From Paracoccus maritimus (GTDB taxonomy: Bacteria > Pseudomonadota > Alphaproteobacteria > Rhodobacterales > Rhodobacteraceae), in NCBI RefSeq assembly GCF_025195095.1, contig NZ_JANAVZ010000004.1, positions 1 through 64,000 of the forward strand: a stretch of 64,000 nucleotides of DNA. The letters run 5' to 3'. Shown here one piece after another: positions 23,907 through 32,793 of the stretch. How positions within the stretch are numbered: the first letter of the stretch is position 1; every line of letters begins with the position of its first letter. A program made the translations under genes and the position numbers. Under the pieces are notes generated by a model. That model did no database searches and had not been told where the DNA came from. It saw only the letters and a program-made list of their open reading frames with translations.

Positions 23907-26255
23907 TCAATGTCCGTGGGCAAGCGCGGCCTTTGCCATCTGTGGGCCAACCCGCTCACCGCCGGACGGAGGCGCCTTGGCCTCTTGGCTGTTCAGCAGG
24001 CGCAGGGCGTTGGCCACCACCAGCAATGACACTCCTACGTCGGCTGCAATAGCGCCCCACATCGATGCCACTCCGAACGCAGTAGCGACAACGAAAACGC
24101 CCTTGGTCGCCAAGGAAATACCGATGTTCTGATGGATAATCGACATTGTCCGGCGCGAATGACCGATCAGCCAAGGCACCTTGCCGAGGTCGTCGGTCAT
24201 CAGGGCAATATCCGCCGTCTCGATTGCCGCGTCCGAACCAACAGCACCCATCGCGATGGCGTAATGCGCACGCGCCATGGCGGGGGCGTCGTTCACCCCG
24301 TCGCCGATCATGGCCACCATGTCATGCGTTTCGACCAGTTCTTCGATGGCTGTCGCTTTGTCTTCGGGCAGAAGCTCGGCGCGAACCTCGTCGATGCCGA
24401 CCTCGGCTGCAACGGCGCGCGCTGTCCGCTCGTTGTCGCCCGTCAGCATGACGATGGTCTTCACGCCTTGCGCGTGGAGCTGTGCCACGATGCCCTTGGC
24501 GTCGGGGCGGATACGGTCGCGCAATTCCAGGATGCCGGTCACGCCGGTGTCGTCGCCCACGGCAACAAGGGTGCTGCCAGCTCCTTCGATGCGGTCGCGC
24601 AAATCCTTCGGAATGGCGTCGCCGAAACCCTTCTCCTTGGCAAACCGGTCCGACCCTAGCCAGATCGACCGGCCGTCAGTGCGTCCTTCAAGTCCCCTAC
24701 CGGGAACGGTTCGGGTATCTTCCGCGGCGGACACCTTGATGCCGTCCGCTTCTGCCCGTGCGAGAATGGCGCGCGCCAAGGGATGCGAGGAACGTGCCTC
24801 GAGCCCAGCGGCGAGGGTCATCAGATCCTGCGCCGATGCTCTACCCAGCGGATGCACCGCCGCCACCTCGGGCTCGCCCATTGTGATTGTGCCAGTCTTG
24901 TCCATGGCCAGCGCGGTGGTCCGACCCGGTGCCTCGACATAGGCACCACCCTTGATGAGTACGCCCGCACGCGCCGAAGCAGTGAGCGCCGCGACGATGG
25001 AGACAGGGGTCGAGATGACCAGAGCGCATGGGCAAGCGATCACCAGCAGCACGAGTGCATTGTAGAACCAATAATCCCAGGCCCCACCGAAAATGAGCGG
25101 CGGCAGCAAGGCCATTGCGATGGCGAGAGCCATGACGATAGGCGTGTAGATGCGGGCGAACTTCGCCACCCATTGCTCCACTGGCGCGCGACGGGCATGG
25201 GCGTCGCCGACCATGCGGATGATCTTGGCCAACACGGTGTCCGAGGCGGCCTTCGTGGCGCGCACCGTCAGTGTGCCTTCGCCGTTGATCGTGCCCGCAT
25301 AGACTTCATCTCCGGCCTCCTTGGGTATCAAAGCGCTTTCCCCGGTAATCGGCGCCTGATCGACGGCGCCCGCGCCACCCGTCACCTCGCCGTCGAGCGG
25401 GATACGGTCGCCACCTCGCACGATAAAGCGCTCGCCGACCGCGACCTGCGCTGCCGGCACTTCGGCCTCGCTTCCGTCTTCGCGGATCACGCGCGCCGTC
25501 GGTGGCGCGAGATCCAAAAGCGCCGAAACCGCGTTCCGCGCGCGCCCGACGCTCCAGCTTTCGAGAAAGAGGGACAATGAAAAGAAGAACGCCACTGTTG
25601 CCGCCTCGAAGAATTCGCCAAGCCCGATGGCACCGGCCACGGCGACAACCATGAGCAGGTTCATGTCCGGCGACAGCCGACGTGCGGACGACCATGCCTT
25701 GGGTGCCACGAGCCAGACACCGAACAGGATCGCAACCGCGAACAGCCCTGCCTCGACCAGTGGCATCGGCGCTTCGCCGTGCCCCGCGAAAAGGCCGAGC
25801 GCCCCACCCATGCCGGTCTCGATGATGTGCCACAGAAATCCCGCGGCCCAGAAGCCGCCGCTGAGCGCCGTAAACAGCCGCTGTCGTGCAAGATGGGCCA
25901 CCTGGTCGACCGACGCGTTTTCGGCATCCCAGGGCTTGGCGGTCATGCCGGTGCTTGCCACCAGTTCTGCAACTTCGCCGTCCGATACCTTCCTTGCGCT
26001 GTCGAGGATGGTCATCCGTCCATTGATCACGTCGAACGCGAGATGCTCCGCCCCGCCGATCTTCGGGCCGACCACCTTGTTCAGGATCGCGACCTCCTCG
26101 GCGCAATCGAGGCCTGAAACCTGAAAGCTGCGCCCGGCATACGGCGCGAGCGTCACTGGAGCGACGTCGCCACAGCTTCGACTGCCTCCGCAGCAGCCGT
26201 CGCCGGATGCCTGCGGAGCGTCGGTATCATCATGGCGGTGGATATCAGACGGCAT
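23907..26255 (-). CDS. Heavy-metal P1B-type ATPase (Zn/Cd/Pb exporter, CadA/ZntA-like)
   Basis: 782 aa from the ATG at 26255, which has GAGGT upstream; the longer frame to 26297 would start inside the promoter. N-terminus has HRHDD and GCCGGSRSC, then a degenerate HMA domain (GLDCAEEVAI with a single Cys). Core motifs: TGES (phosphatase), CPCALVIS in helix 6, DKTGTIT (phosphorylated Asp), HPLA, GDGVNDAPA. The last helix has DVGVSLLVVANALRLL, the Asp-containing signature of the P1B-2 class that exports Zn, Cd and Pb. It acts in the inner membrane. The MerR-type promoter just upstream fits induction by these metals. Confidence 0.93.
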   Translation of the reverse strand: MPSDIHRHDDTDAPQASGDGCCGGSRSCGDVAPVTLAPYAGRSFQVSGLDCAEEVAILNKVVGPKIGGAEHLAFDVINGRMTILDSARKVSDGEVAELVASTGMTAKPWDAENASVDQVAHLARQRLFTALSGGFWAAGFLWHIIETGMGGALGLFAGHGEAPMPLVEAGLFAVAILFGVWLVAPKAWSSARRLSPDMNLLMVVAVAGAIGLGEFFEAATVAFFFSLSLFLESWSVGRARNAVSALLDLAPPTARVIREDGSEAEVPAAQVAVGERFIVRGGDRIPLDGEVTGGAGAVDQAPITGESALIPKEAGDEVYAGTINGEGTLTVRATKAASDTVLAKIIRMVGDAHARRAPVEQWVAKFARIYTPIVMALAIAMALLPPLIFGGAWDYWFYNALVLLVIACPCALVISTPVSIVAALTASARAGVLIKGGAYVEAPGRTTALAMDKTGTITMGEPEVAAVHPLGRASAQDLMTLAAGLEARSSHPLARAILARAEADGIKVSAAEDTRTVPGRGLEGRTDGRSIWLGSDRFAKEKGFGDAIPKDLRDRIEGAGSTLVAVGDDTGVTGILELRDRIRPDAKGIVAQLHAQGVKTIVMLTGDNERTARAVAAEVGIDEVRAELLPEDKATAIEELVETHDMVAMIGDGVNDAPAMARAHYAIAMGAVGSDAAIETADIALMTDDLGKVPWLIGHSRRTMSIIHQNIGISLATKGVFVVATAFGVASMWGAIAADVGVSLLVVANALRLLNSQEAKAPPSGGERVGPQMAKAALAHGH

Positions 26256-26287
26256 GAACGGACCTCGGGATTCGGACAGTTCAGATT

Positions 26288-26318
26288 GACATAGCACCTA
26301 CAGCAACTAGAGCTTCAA
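26288..26318 (-). promoter_or_regulatory. MerR-type metal promoter/operator (site C)
   Basis: Minus strand: TTGAAG (26318-26313), a 19-bp spacer with CTCTAGTTGCTGTAGG, TATGTC (26293-26288). It is the best match in the window to CadR/PbrR promoters and lies about 33 bases before the ATPase ATG. Confidence 0.75.
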
Positions 26319-26417
26319 GTGAAAAATCGGTTGGTCTTCATGTCCCGTTTTTTGGTAGGTCTGACAGCGGATTGCCCCGTTTTTGCGAGGCAGAAAGCAA
26401 ATGCGAAAGGAAACCCA

Positions 26418-26702
26418 ATGCAATCGATCATGCAAAAACGTAACGTGATGGTCCTGCCCACGTTAATGCTCGCCGCCGGGTGTGCCATTTCACCGAGCGA
26501 CAGCAGCGATACCGCAAACGCGATCGGGAACGTGCCCGAAAGCGTGGTGGCGATGGCGGCACCCGATCAAGACGTTTCGACCGCCCGCCTCAGGCCGGAA
26601 GACGGCTGTTATTGGTACGAGCACAACGGCCCGGTGGAGGTGACCTTGCTCCCCCTGCGAACAGCGAACGGCAATCCGATCTGCGCCGCGCGCCCAACCT
26701 GA
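26418..26702 (+). CDS. Small lipoprotein, unknown function
   Basis: 94 aa from the ATG at 26418 (AAAGGAAA upstream; the longer frame from 26319 has no such site and would run through the operator region). A signal with a lipobox (LMLAAGCAIS) indicates a lipoprotein. The mature part is short and ends with a GCYWYEHNGPVEV segment and NPICAARPT, so it has two Cys that may pair. Divergent from the metal ATPase, sharing its control region. Function unknown. Confidence 0.6.
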   Translation: MQSIMQKRNVMVLPTLMLAAGCAISPSDSSDTANAIGNVPESVVAMAAPDQDVSTARLRPEDGCYWYEHNGPVEVTLLPLRTANGNPICAARPT

Positions 26703-26747
26703 GATCGCTCGACCGACCGCAGGCACGTTGGCCGACCGAGCGCTCCC

Positions 26748-27410
26748 TCAGCTGCGGGCTGTGACGCTGTCCTCTGCCGAATACAGGTAGGCCGTAGAGC
26801 CAAGGTCTACATTTGGATAGAGATCGTTGATGTGGGCCATGACCATCCGCACGCATCCTGAACTCGCGCGACCGCCGATGCTTCTCGGGTAGGGCGTGCC
26901 GTGGATCCGGAGATAGGTGTCGCGATCCCCGACATAGAGATAGAGCGCCCGTGATCCGAGAGCGTTTTCCGGCCCTGGTTCCATCCCATCGGCCCATTGT
27001 GCGTTCACGGGATCGCGTTCGATCATGTTTTGTGTTGGCGTCCAGTGCGGCCACCTGACCTTGCGCTTGATGTTATAAACACCCGGCTCGTAGAGGTTGC
27101 CCCGCGCGATCGCCACGCCGTAGCGCATCGCGGTTCCACCCTGTTCAATGTGGTAGAGATATCGCGCGACCGCATCGACATGGATATCTCCCGGCACGAG
27201 ACCATCCTTCGCGACTACACGTTGCGGTAGGAACCGCGGGTGCAGACCCCAAGGATTGGAGGTTTCGGGATCATAGTTCGGGGGCGTCACCTGTGCGTCC
27301 CAGGCAGCCTTCTGCGCCTCGGTGGGCCAGGTATCGGCGAGGAGTGGGCCGGAGACCGACGCTGAAAACAGCGCTGTGCTTGATCGAACGAAGTGTCGTC
27401 TTGTCAGCAT
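26748..27410 (-). CDS. L,D-transpeptidase (YkuD) with Tat-like signal
   Basis: 220 aa from the ATG at 27410. The N-terminus RRHFVRSSTALFSASV looks like a twin-arginine signal. The ErfK/YbiS/YcfS/YnhG domain has RIHGTPYP and the catalytic SSGCVRM. The middle contains Trp-rich patches (KRKVRWPHWTPTQ) common in alphaproteobacterial members. It cross-links or decorates peptidoglycan in the periplasm. A MerR-type promoter lies about 65 bases upstream, so it belongs to the metal regulon. It is only distantly related to the lipoprotein YkuD at 23332. Confidence 0.88.
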   Translation of the reverse strand: MLTRRHFVRSSTALFSASVSGPLLADTWPTEAQKAAWDAQVTPPNYDPETSNPWGLHPRFLPQRVVAKDGLVPGDIHVDAVARYLYHIEQGGTAMRYGVAIARGNLYEPGVYNIKRKVRWPHWTPTQNMIERDPVNAQWADGMEPGPENALGSRALYLYVGDRDTYLRIHGTPYPRSIGGRASSGCVRMVMAHINDLYPNVDLGSTAYLYSAEDSVTARS

Positions 27411-27474
27411 TTGGCAGCCTTTGTTCTGGGCATTTGCGCAGGCTCGCGAGGCACGAGCTGCGCTTTCGTGTCTC

Positions 27475-27505
27475 GATATGCAACCTCCACCAACTAGAGC
27501 TTCAA
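27475..27505 (-). promoter_or_regulatory. MerR-type metal promoter/operator (site D)
   Basis: Minus strand: TTGAAG (27505-27500), a 19-bp spacer with CTCTAGTTGGTGGAGG, CATATC (27480-27475). It shares the TTGAAGCTCTAGTTG core with site C and would drive the second L,D-transpeptidase. Confidence 0.65.
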
Positions 27506-27567
27506 GGCATTTCTTTCCGCTAGCGCCGCACAGGTCAAAGGGGCGTGTGCAATCCCGTTGTTGCCGC

Positions 27568-28266
27568 TCAGCCGATCTTGCAGCCCCAGAAGGACGTGTG
27601 TTCGGCGGCGAAGTAGCCGTCGGCGACCCGGAAATACCCCTGTAGCTCGACGGTATCGCCCGCGGCCAGCGGCACCATCGTCTGCAGCCAGATCGCGGTG
27701 GCGAGCGAGACATGGGTGGCGGAGATTTCGCCGAGGGAGCCGCGGACTTCCGTCGTGCCGTTCAGCACCAGCCGCCCGCGCATGCGCGCCGTGGCGCTGG
27801 CGTTGATCTTGTAGAGTAGCGTCGCGCCGAAGAGGTAGGTGCCGTCCACCGGCGCCACGAAGTGGTTGTTCGCCGCGTCGAAGGCGCCCTGATCGTTGTA
27901 GTCGGTGTTGTTCAGGCCGATCTTCGTCCAGGTCCCGACGCCGACATAGTTGTCGTAGTTCGTGTACGCCTTGAACCGTGGCAGCCAGGGTTGATCGACG
28001 ATGCCGGTGGCGTTGTCGACGCTGAGCCCGTCGAAGAACGTGCTGCCGTCGGCCGAGACCGCGAGCCGGAAGCGGTCCGAGCCGAACAGGCCGACCAGCG
28101 CCTTGGTCACGAAGCCGGACTGCAGCGTCAGCCCGAGATCGTCGCCCGACGCTTCCTTGTTCATGGCGTAGAACAGATCGCCGGTCCCGCCCTCGGCTAC
28201 GGTTGTGGCGGTCCGCAGCGCGCCATCAGGCTTCTTCGAGAATGTTCTAGACGCTTCGGCCGCCAT
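27568..28266 (-). CDS. DUF2793 phage tail protein, N-terminally truncated copy
   Basis: 232 aa from the ATG at 28266. From TVAEGGTGDLFY on it is nearly identical to the C-terminal two thirds of the complete 358-aa protein at 52848-53924. The C-terminal part (KIGLNNTD, then GTYLFGATLLYKI and HTSFWGCKIG) looks like a C1q/TNF-like beta-sandwich, as in tail fibres and host-binding tips. The usual N-terminal DUF2793 domain is missing; instead the first 20 residues (MAAEASRTFSKKP) are only loosely similar. It starts 9 bases after the recombinase chimera. Probably a remnant, though it could still be translated. Confidence 0.75.
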   Translation of the reverse strand: MAAEASRTFSKKPDGALRTATTVAEGGTGDLFYAMNKEASGDDLGLTLQSGFVTKALVGLFGSDRFRLAVSADGSTFFDGLSVDNATGIVDQPWLPRFKAYTNYDNYVGVGTWTKIGLNNTDYNDQGAFDAANNHFVAPVDGTYLFGATLLYKINASATARMRGRLVLNGTTEVRGSLGEISATHVSLATAIWLQTMVPLAAGDTVELQGYFRVADGYFAAEHTSFWGCKIG

Positions 28267-28274
28267 CGGTGTCC

Positions 28275-28805
28275 TTACTCGATCATGTCGATGCGCGCGA
28301 TCAGGTTGCGGACGGTGGAGACGTGCCAGCCACCGCCACGTCGGGTGAGGATGCCGCGGCGGTTGAGTTCGGCGGCGATGGCCCGAAGGCTGGTGAACCC
28401 AAGACCCTTCAGCTCGCCCATCAATGGGGCGAGTGCCCGGGCATGGGCGTCGGCATTGTCGGAGACCGCGCGACGCAGCGGAGCGCCACCCAGTCCCGCA
28501 CGGCGCAGGGCCGCGGCACCCCGCGGATTGCCCAGCCTGACCCCGCGCGCTTTCGCCGCGGCCAGCGCCTCGCGCGTCCGGCGCGAGATCGCCTCGCGCT
28601 CCTGCTCGGCGACGAGCGCCATGATGCCAACCGTAAGATTGTTGGCCTCGGGCATGTCGCAGGCGGTGAGGCCAAGTTGCGCGCGAAGGCTTGCCTCGAT
28701 GCCGACCAGCCGGAACAGTCCCATCTGCGCTGCAAGTGCGATTCCGAACCCGACGGTCACATTGCCCACCGCCTCGACCAGAGACATGATGCGCGACTGG
28801 CTCAT
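28275..28805 (-). pseudogene. DUF7220 / serine recombinase chimera
   Basis: 176 aa. The first 50 residues (MSQSRIMSLVEAVGNVTVGFG, then LFRLVGIEASLRAQLGL) match small phage membrane proteins of the DUF7220 type. At about TACDMPEANN the frame becomes a serine recombinase: IMALVAEQEREAISRRTREAL, AAKARGVRLGNP, then the C-terminal HTH region. The recombinase catalytic domain with its nucleophilic Ser is gone, so it cannot be an active resolvase. The join looks like an in-frame deletion between two prophage genes. Start overlaps the methyltransferase stop (ATGA), which is the natural phage arrangement of the DUF7220 gene. Confidence 0.75.
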
Positions 28806-30073
28806 GACGCCACCGCCATGCCCTGCGGGCCACTGGCACGGCGCTCGGCGGCGATCGCGGCAAAGCTCCGTTCTTCGCTCTCCAGCACCGCCTCCTTGCC
28901 AGTGAAGTCCTGCCAGCGGGTGACGATGACGTCGACATAGGCCGGATCCAGTTCGACAGCATGGCACTGCCGTCCGCTGGTCTCGGCGGCGATCACGGTG
29001 GAGCCCGATCCGCAGAAGGGCTCGTAGACTGCCTGTCCTGCGCTCGAATTGTTCAGGATCGGCCGGCGCATGCACTCGACCGGCTTCTGGGTGCCGTGCA
29101 CCGTCGTCGCATCCTGGTCGCGGTTGGGGATCGACCACAGCGTCGACTGCTTGCGATCGCCCGACCAATGACCCTTGCCGCGCACCGCGTACCAGCAGGG
29201 CTCGTGCTGCCAGTGATAGTGCCCGCGGGACAGCACCAGACGCTCCTTGGCCCAGACGATTTGGCTGCGGATCCCAAAACCCGTCGCCTCGAGACTGTCG
29301 GCGACAGTGCCGGCATGCAGCGCGCCGTGCCAGACATAGGCGACCTCGCCCGGAAACAGCGCCCAGGCCTCGCGCCAGTCGGCGCGGTCGTCGTTCAGCA
29401 CCTTGCCGGTTCGCCTTGTCTTCGCGGCGCCCGTCTGGTTGCGCCAGCTCGGGTCGTATTCGACGCCATAAGGCGGATCGGTGACCATCAGATGCGGCAC
29501 GACCCCGCCGAGAACCCTGCCCACGGTGTCCGGATTCGTGGCGCTGCCGCAGATCACCCGGTGCCGCCCCAGAAGCCAGAGATCCCCAGGTCGCGACACC
29601 GGATCGATCGGGCGATCGGGCGTTGCCTCCTCGCGGGGATCCGGCGTCCCGTGCCCCAGTAGCGCGTCCAGCTCGGCACCGTCGAAACCGATGCCTGCGA
29701 GATCAACCTCCAGCTCCGCGAGTTCGCCCAGTTCCAGCGCCAGCAATTCCGCATCCCAGCCGGCCTGCTCGGCCAGTCGGTTGTCCGCGAGGATGTAGGC
29801 GCGCTTCTGCGCTTCGCTCAGATGCGACAGCTCGATTGCAGGTACTGTCTCGAGACCCAACTTCTGTGCCGCCAACACCCGGCCGTGGCCGGCAATGATC
29901 CCGCTCCCGGCATCGACGAGCACCGGATTGTTGAAGCCGAACTCCCGGATCGAACCGGCGATGCGGGCGACCTGCGCCTCGGAATGGCTGCGGGCATTGT
30001 TGGCATAGGGGATCAAGTCACTGACCGGGGTATGCCTGATCTCCATCGCCTGCAGCTTCGCTTTTGTGCCCAT
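28802..30073 (-). CDS. Phage ParB-domain DNA methyltransferase (beta-class N6/N4)
   Basis: 423 aa. The N-terminal ParB/sulfiredoxin-like domain (about 10-110) shows PYANNARSHSEAQV and GIIAGHGRVLAAQ. The C-terminal methyltransferase has TDPPYGVEY (catalytic DPPY) before FCGSGSTVIAAE (SAM-binding FxGxG), i.e. the beta-class order, with a target-recognition stretch between. Such fusions are common in phages and prophages of Rhodobacterales, where they methylate phage DNA, probably to evade restriction. All motifs look complete. It heads the prophage remnant 27568-30073. Confidence 0.9.
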   Translation of the reverse strand: MGTKAKLQAMEIRHTPVSDLIPYANNARSHSEAQVARIAGSIREFGFNNPVLVDAGSGIIAGHGRVLAAQKLGLETVPAIELSHLSEAQKRAYILADNRLAEQAGWDAELLALELGELAELEVDLAGIGFDGAELDALLGHGTPDPREEATPDRPIDPVSRPGDLWLLGRHRVICGSATNPDTVGRVLGGVVPHLMVTDPPYGVEYDPSWRNQTGAAKTRRTGKVLNDDRADWREAWALFPGEVAYVWHGALHAGTVADSLEATGFGIRSQIVWAKERLVLSRGHYHWQHEPCWYAVRGKGHWSGDRKQSTLWSIPNRDQDATTVHGTQKPVECMRRPILNNSSAGQAVYEPFCGSGSTVIAAETSGRQCHAVELDPAYVDVIVTRWQDFTGKEAVLESEERSFAAIAAERRASGPQGMAVAS

Positions 30074-31164
30074 GACCCCCGCCTTGCCTCATTCCGTCCA
30101 GATCGCATCCATCGGATCGATTATATCCGAACAGAAGAATCATGATAAGACAGACAGTTATCGGCAATCGCCGTCATGGAACGACATCCTGCCGGGCGGT
30201 TCCCGCAAATGCTGCCGCACGCCACGCCCGGGTTGGCGCAGCGGATACATGCCATGCGGTCCGGAAACCGCGCCGGGACGGAACCCCATGGCCTCTCCAT
30301 GAGACGCCGAAGGGCGCGATCCGCGAGTGTGCTGGAGCAATCCGTGTTTCCCGTCGTGTCCCTCGTCGGGAGTGCATGCGGGACGCGTCGGCCTCACGCC
30401 ATTCGGGGGCGGCCACGATCTTGCCGTTGTCACGATGCCAACCGATGTCACGCATGATCGTGCGACCCTGCCGGTAGGACGCCGGTCTGCGCCTCGCGCG
30501 CGTGTCTCTGTACCACCAGGCAGGATGTGTCGATTGGTGAGCCCTTGAGTGACGGCATAGGACGACCAGCCCCGGCATTTGCCGAAGCCGGTCCCCGCTG
30601 CCGTCAGCTTTCCGTGTCGACCGGAGCCGCCCCGTCGCTTTGGCCCTCGAGATCGCGCATGCCCTGCGTCTCGAGGTCAGCCGCTACATTCGACACCGGG
30701 CCTGGTGCCGGGGGACGCGCTTCGGCCTTTCGGACTGCGCCTGGCATCTGTCCCCGCCCCGTGGTCTGCCATCCCGGCCCTCGGCGCCACGGTCATGAAA
30801 ACCCTCCGCCGAACCGGATCATGCCCGCCATTAGAGCAAAACACGATGCGGCGATGGTATCAGATCAGTTAACTCGTTGTAATATAGACAATAATCGACA
30901 ATCACCGCCATGTGGCGACAGCCTCCTGGGTGGAGTGGTTGCGTGTTTTCGCGATGGTTGATTGAAGGCGCTTTGCGACCCTTGCATCTCTTTCTCTCAC
31001 ACGGAGGAAGAATTGGCCGATGGGCGGAAAGCAGACCCTCGCTGCGCCCTGAACGAACGTCAGCAATGCGCAAGAAAGCGACCTTTGAATAATTTTGGGA
31101 ACAGATCCAACCGACATTTCGCTCGGTCCAGCATGTCGCGCTGTGAGCCCCTCAAGACCGGACA
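30074..31164. other. 1.1-kb non-coding stretch upstream of the reverse transcriptase
   Basis: Several overlapping frames on both strands are Arg/Pro-rich and have no recognisable domain, so I read none as a gene. Up to about 30,830 the DNA is GC-rich like the prophage; then it becomes AT-richer like the RT gene, with a TAATAT hexamer at 30880-30885 and small possible hairpins (CGCC-ATGT-GGCG near 30,907; CTCC/GGAG near 30,925). A structured non-coding RNA used by the reverse transcriptase could lie at about 30,850-31,190; this cannot be settled by eye. Confidence 0.45.
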
Positions 31165-31194
31165 TTGAAGTTGCCGTTGCAATCTGTTTCGAAA

Positions 31195-32793
31195 ATGGTG
31201 CAGGTTGAGCAATCATTGATACTACTCGGCTACTGTGCATGGGTTTTTTGCGGAGGCAAGTTGTTAGACAAAGCGTCGGTTGAGTGGGCGATTGATTTCA
31301 TTGCAGAGCACTCGGATGGTGATCTTTTTCCTCAAATAGCTGAAATGCGCGTGATGCAGGCTGAAAAAGACCGACTTGCCAATGACATATCTGGGAAAGA
31401 CTTAAACCAATTTCAAATTGGCACTTCGAGGCGGTTCATCGTCCCCAAAGATGAAATATCGTATCGTCAAGCGACCCAGCTTGATCCTCAAGACTCTATC
31501 ATCCTATCCGCAATTATGCACCAGTTTGGAGCTGGCGTGGAGCAGAGGCGAAAAGCGACCGATAAAGTATTTAGCTATCGTTTCTCTCCATCTCATGACC
31601 ATGGCCTATATGCCAGCCAGTCAGGCTGGAATGATTTCTGGGCTAAGGTGGCACTGAAGGCTTCTGCCTCCACGACAGTTCTCTATTGCGACATCGCTGA
31701 TTTTTACAATCAAATTTATCACCATACTGTTGAAAACCAGCTAATGGATTCTGGGTTTTCAAACCAATCTATTAAATGGGTAATTCGGCTTCTTGAATCG
31801 ACAACAGCGGGTGTCTCCAGGGGGATTCCCGTTGGTCCTCACGCAGCTCACCTCATTGCTGAGGCGACACTCATTCCAATTGACAACAGCTTGGAGGCGC
31901 AAGGTATAGATTTCTTGAGGTATGCTGATGATATCCTTGTATTCTGTCCATCTCAAGATGATGCGAGGGCAGCCCTTTCACGAATTGCTCGCTCTCTTGA
32001 CCAGCAACAACGTCTGACCCTTCAAAGACACAAGACACGGTTCCTCTCCCCAGAAGAGGCAAATTCCTTGTGTCGGCAGATGGTCGAAGATCGACCTATA
32101 AGTGAAAATGAGAAGGACTTACTAAGTGTTGTGAAAAGATACTCGTCGGGCAATCCATATAGAATGATCGCTTTCAGCTCAATTAGTCCGCCTGATTGGA
32201 AGAAGATCCGCGACAGCAAGATTGATGAAATTATTGATGAGTACCTATCCCAAGATCCAGTGGATTTTATTCGCCTACGTTGGTTCTTCCGAAGGCTTGC
32301 ACAGGTCGGTCACCCTGGCGCGGTCAAGAAGGTGATTTCACGCATCCATGACCTAATCCCATGTCTCGCCGGGATTTGCGCCTATCTTTCGAGTGTTCAG
32401 GATCTTGAAGACGATGATTGGCGAGACTTGGGTGAAGAATTAGTCGGGTTAATGACGGATACGTCTCTGGCAAACAATGAGTATTTTCGTCTATCTGTGC
32501 TGAGTCTTTTTTCTCGAAACGCTACTCTGAATCATATATCTCGGATAATTGGTTTTTACTCGTCGGGTGATCCCTATGTGAGACGTGAGGTCATTCTATC
32601 GGCCATGGTATCGGGAGCAACGGATTGGCTCCGTGAACAAAAGGAAGAATTTTCTCACATGGACCCATGGCAAAAAAGAGCATTCATTTTTGCGTGTTCT
32701 AAGTTCCCACCTGATGAGCGTCGGTATTTCCTCGGCAGGTTTCCTCAAGAGCGAGTATTTGATGCAGCCTTGCTGAGATGGGCAAGGCGTTAG
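31195..32793 (+). CDS. Standalone reverse transcriptase, UG/DRT-Abi-like (predicted defence)
   Basis: 532 aa from the ATG at 31195; an in-frame TTG at 31165 would add 10 residues, and neither has a strong ribosome site. The RT palm is intact: motif A YCDIADFYNQIYHH, motif B SRGIPVGPHAAHLIAE, motif C LRYADDILVFC, then a motif D-like RHKTRFLS. There is no intron maturase, integrase or protease domain. The last 200 residues are helical and repeat-like (HEAT/alpha-Rep-like), as in the Abi and 'unknown group' RTs known to act in phage defence (DRT systems). The subtype cannot be fixed by eye. Base composition is clearly AT-richer than its surroundings. It stands about 5 kb upstream of the BREX cassette. 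Confidence 0.85.
   Translation: MVQVEQSLILLGYCAWVFCGGKLLDKASVEWAIDFIAEHSDGDLFPQIAEMRVMQAEKDRLANDISGKDLNQFQIGTSRRFIVPKDEISYRQATQLDPQDSIILSAIMHQFGAGVEQRRKATDKVFSYRFSPSHDHGLYASQSGWNDFWAKVALKASASTTVLYCDIADFYNQIYHHTVENQLMDSGFSNQSIKWVIRLLESTTAGVSRGIPVGPHAAHLIAEATLIPIDNSLEAQGIDFLRYADDILVFCPSQDDARAALSRIARSLDQQQRLTLQRHKTRFLSPEEANSLCRQMVEDRPISENEKDLLSVVKRYSSGNPYRMIAFSSISPPDWKKIRDSKIDEIIDEYLSQDPVDFIRLRWFFRRLAQVGHPGAVKKVISRIHDLIPCLAGICAYLSSVQDLEDDDWRDLGEELVGLMTDTSLANNEYFRLSVLSLFSRNATLNHISRIIGFYSSGDPYVRREVILSAMVSGATDWLREQKEEFSHMDPWQKRAFIFACSKFPPDERRYFLGRFPQERVFDAALLRWARR

Noticed and set aside
26256..26297. A longer N-terminus for the metal ATPase starting at 26297
   Set aside because: It would start within the MerR-type promoter; the ATG at 26255 has a proper ribosome site and begins the typical His/Cys-rich end.
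28275..29168. A longer 297-aa version of the recombinase frame
   Set aside because: Its upstream part is an out-of-frame reading of the methyltransferase gene. The natural start is the ATG at 28805, overlapping the methyltransferase stop.
30210..30290. A tRNA-like stretch with GGCGCAGCGGATA
   Set aside because: No cloverleaf with a T-loop GTTCRANNC and no matching acceptor stem could be drawn.
30142..30961. Several overlapping frames of 70-145 codons on both strands
   Set aside because: All Arg/Pro/Ser-rich without domains or ribosome sites, overlapping each other on opposite strands; read as non-coding.
31195..32793. Retron or group II intron RT
   Set aside because: No maturase or endonuclease domain, no intron-like flanks, and the motif B and helical C-terminus fit UG/Abi-type RTs better; no msr/msd-type pair of inverted repeats was evident.
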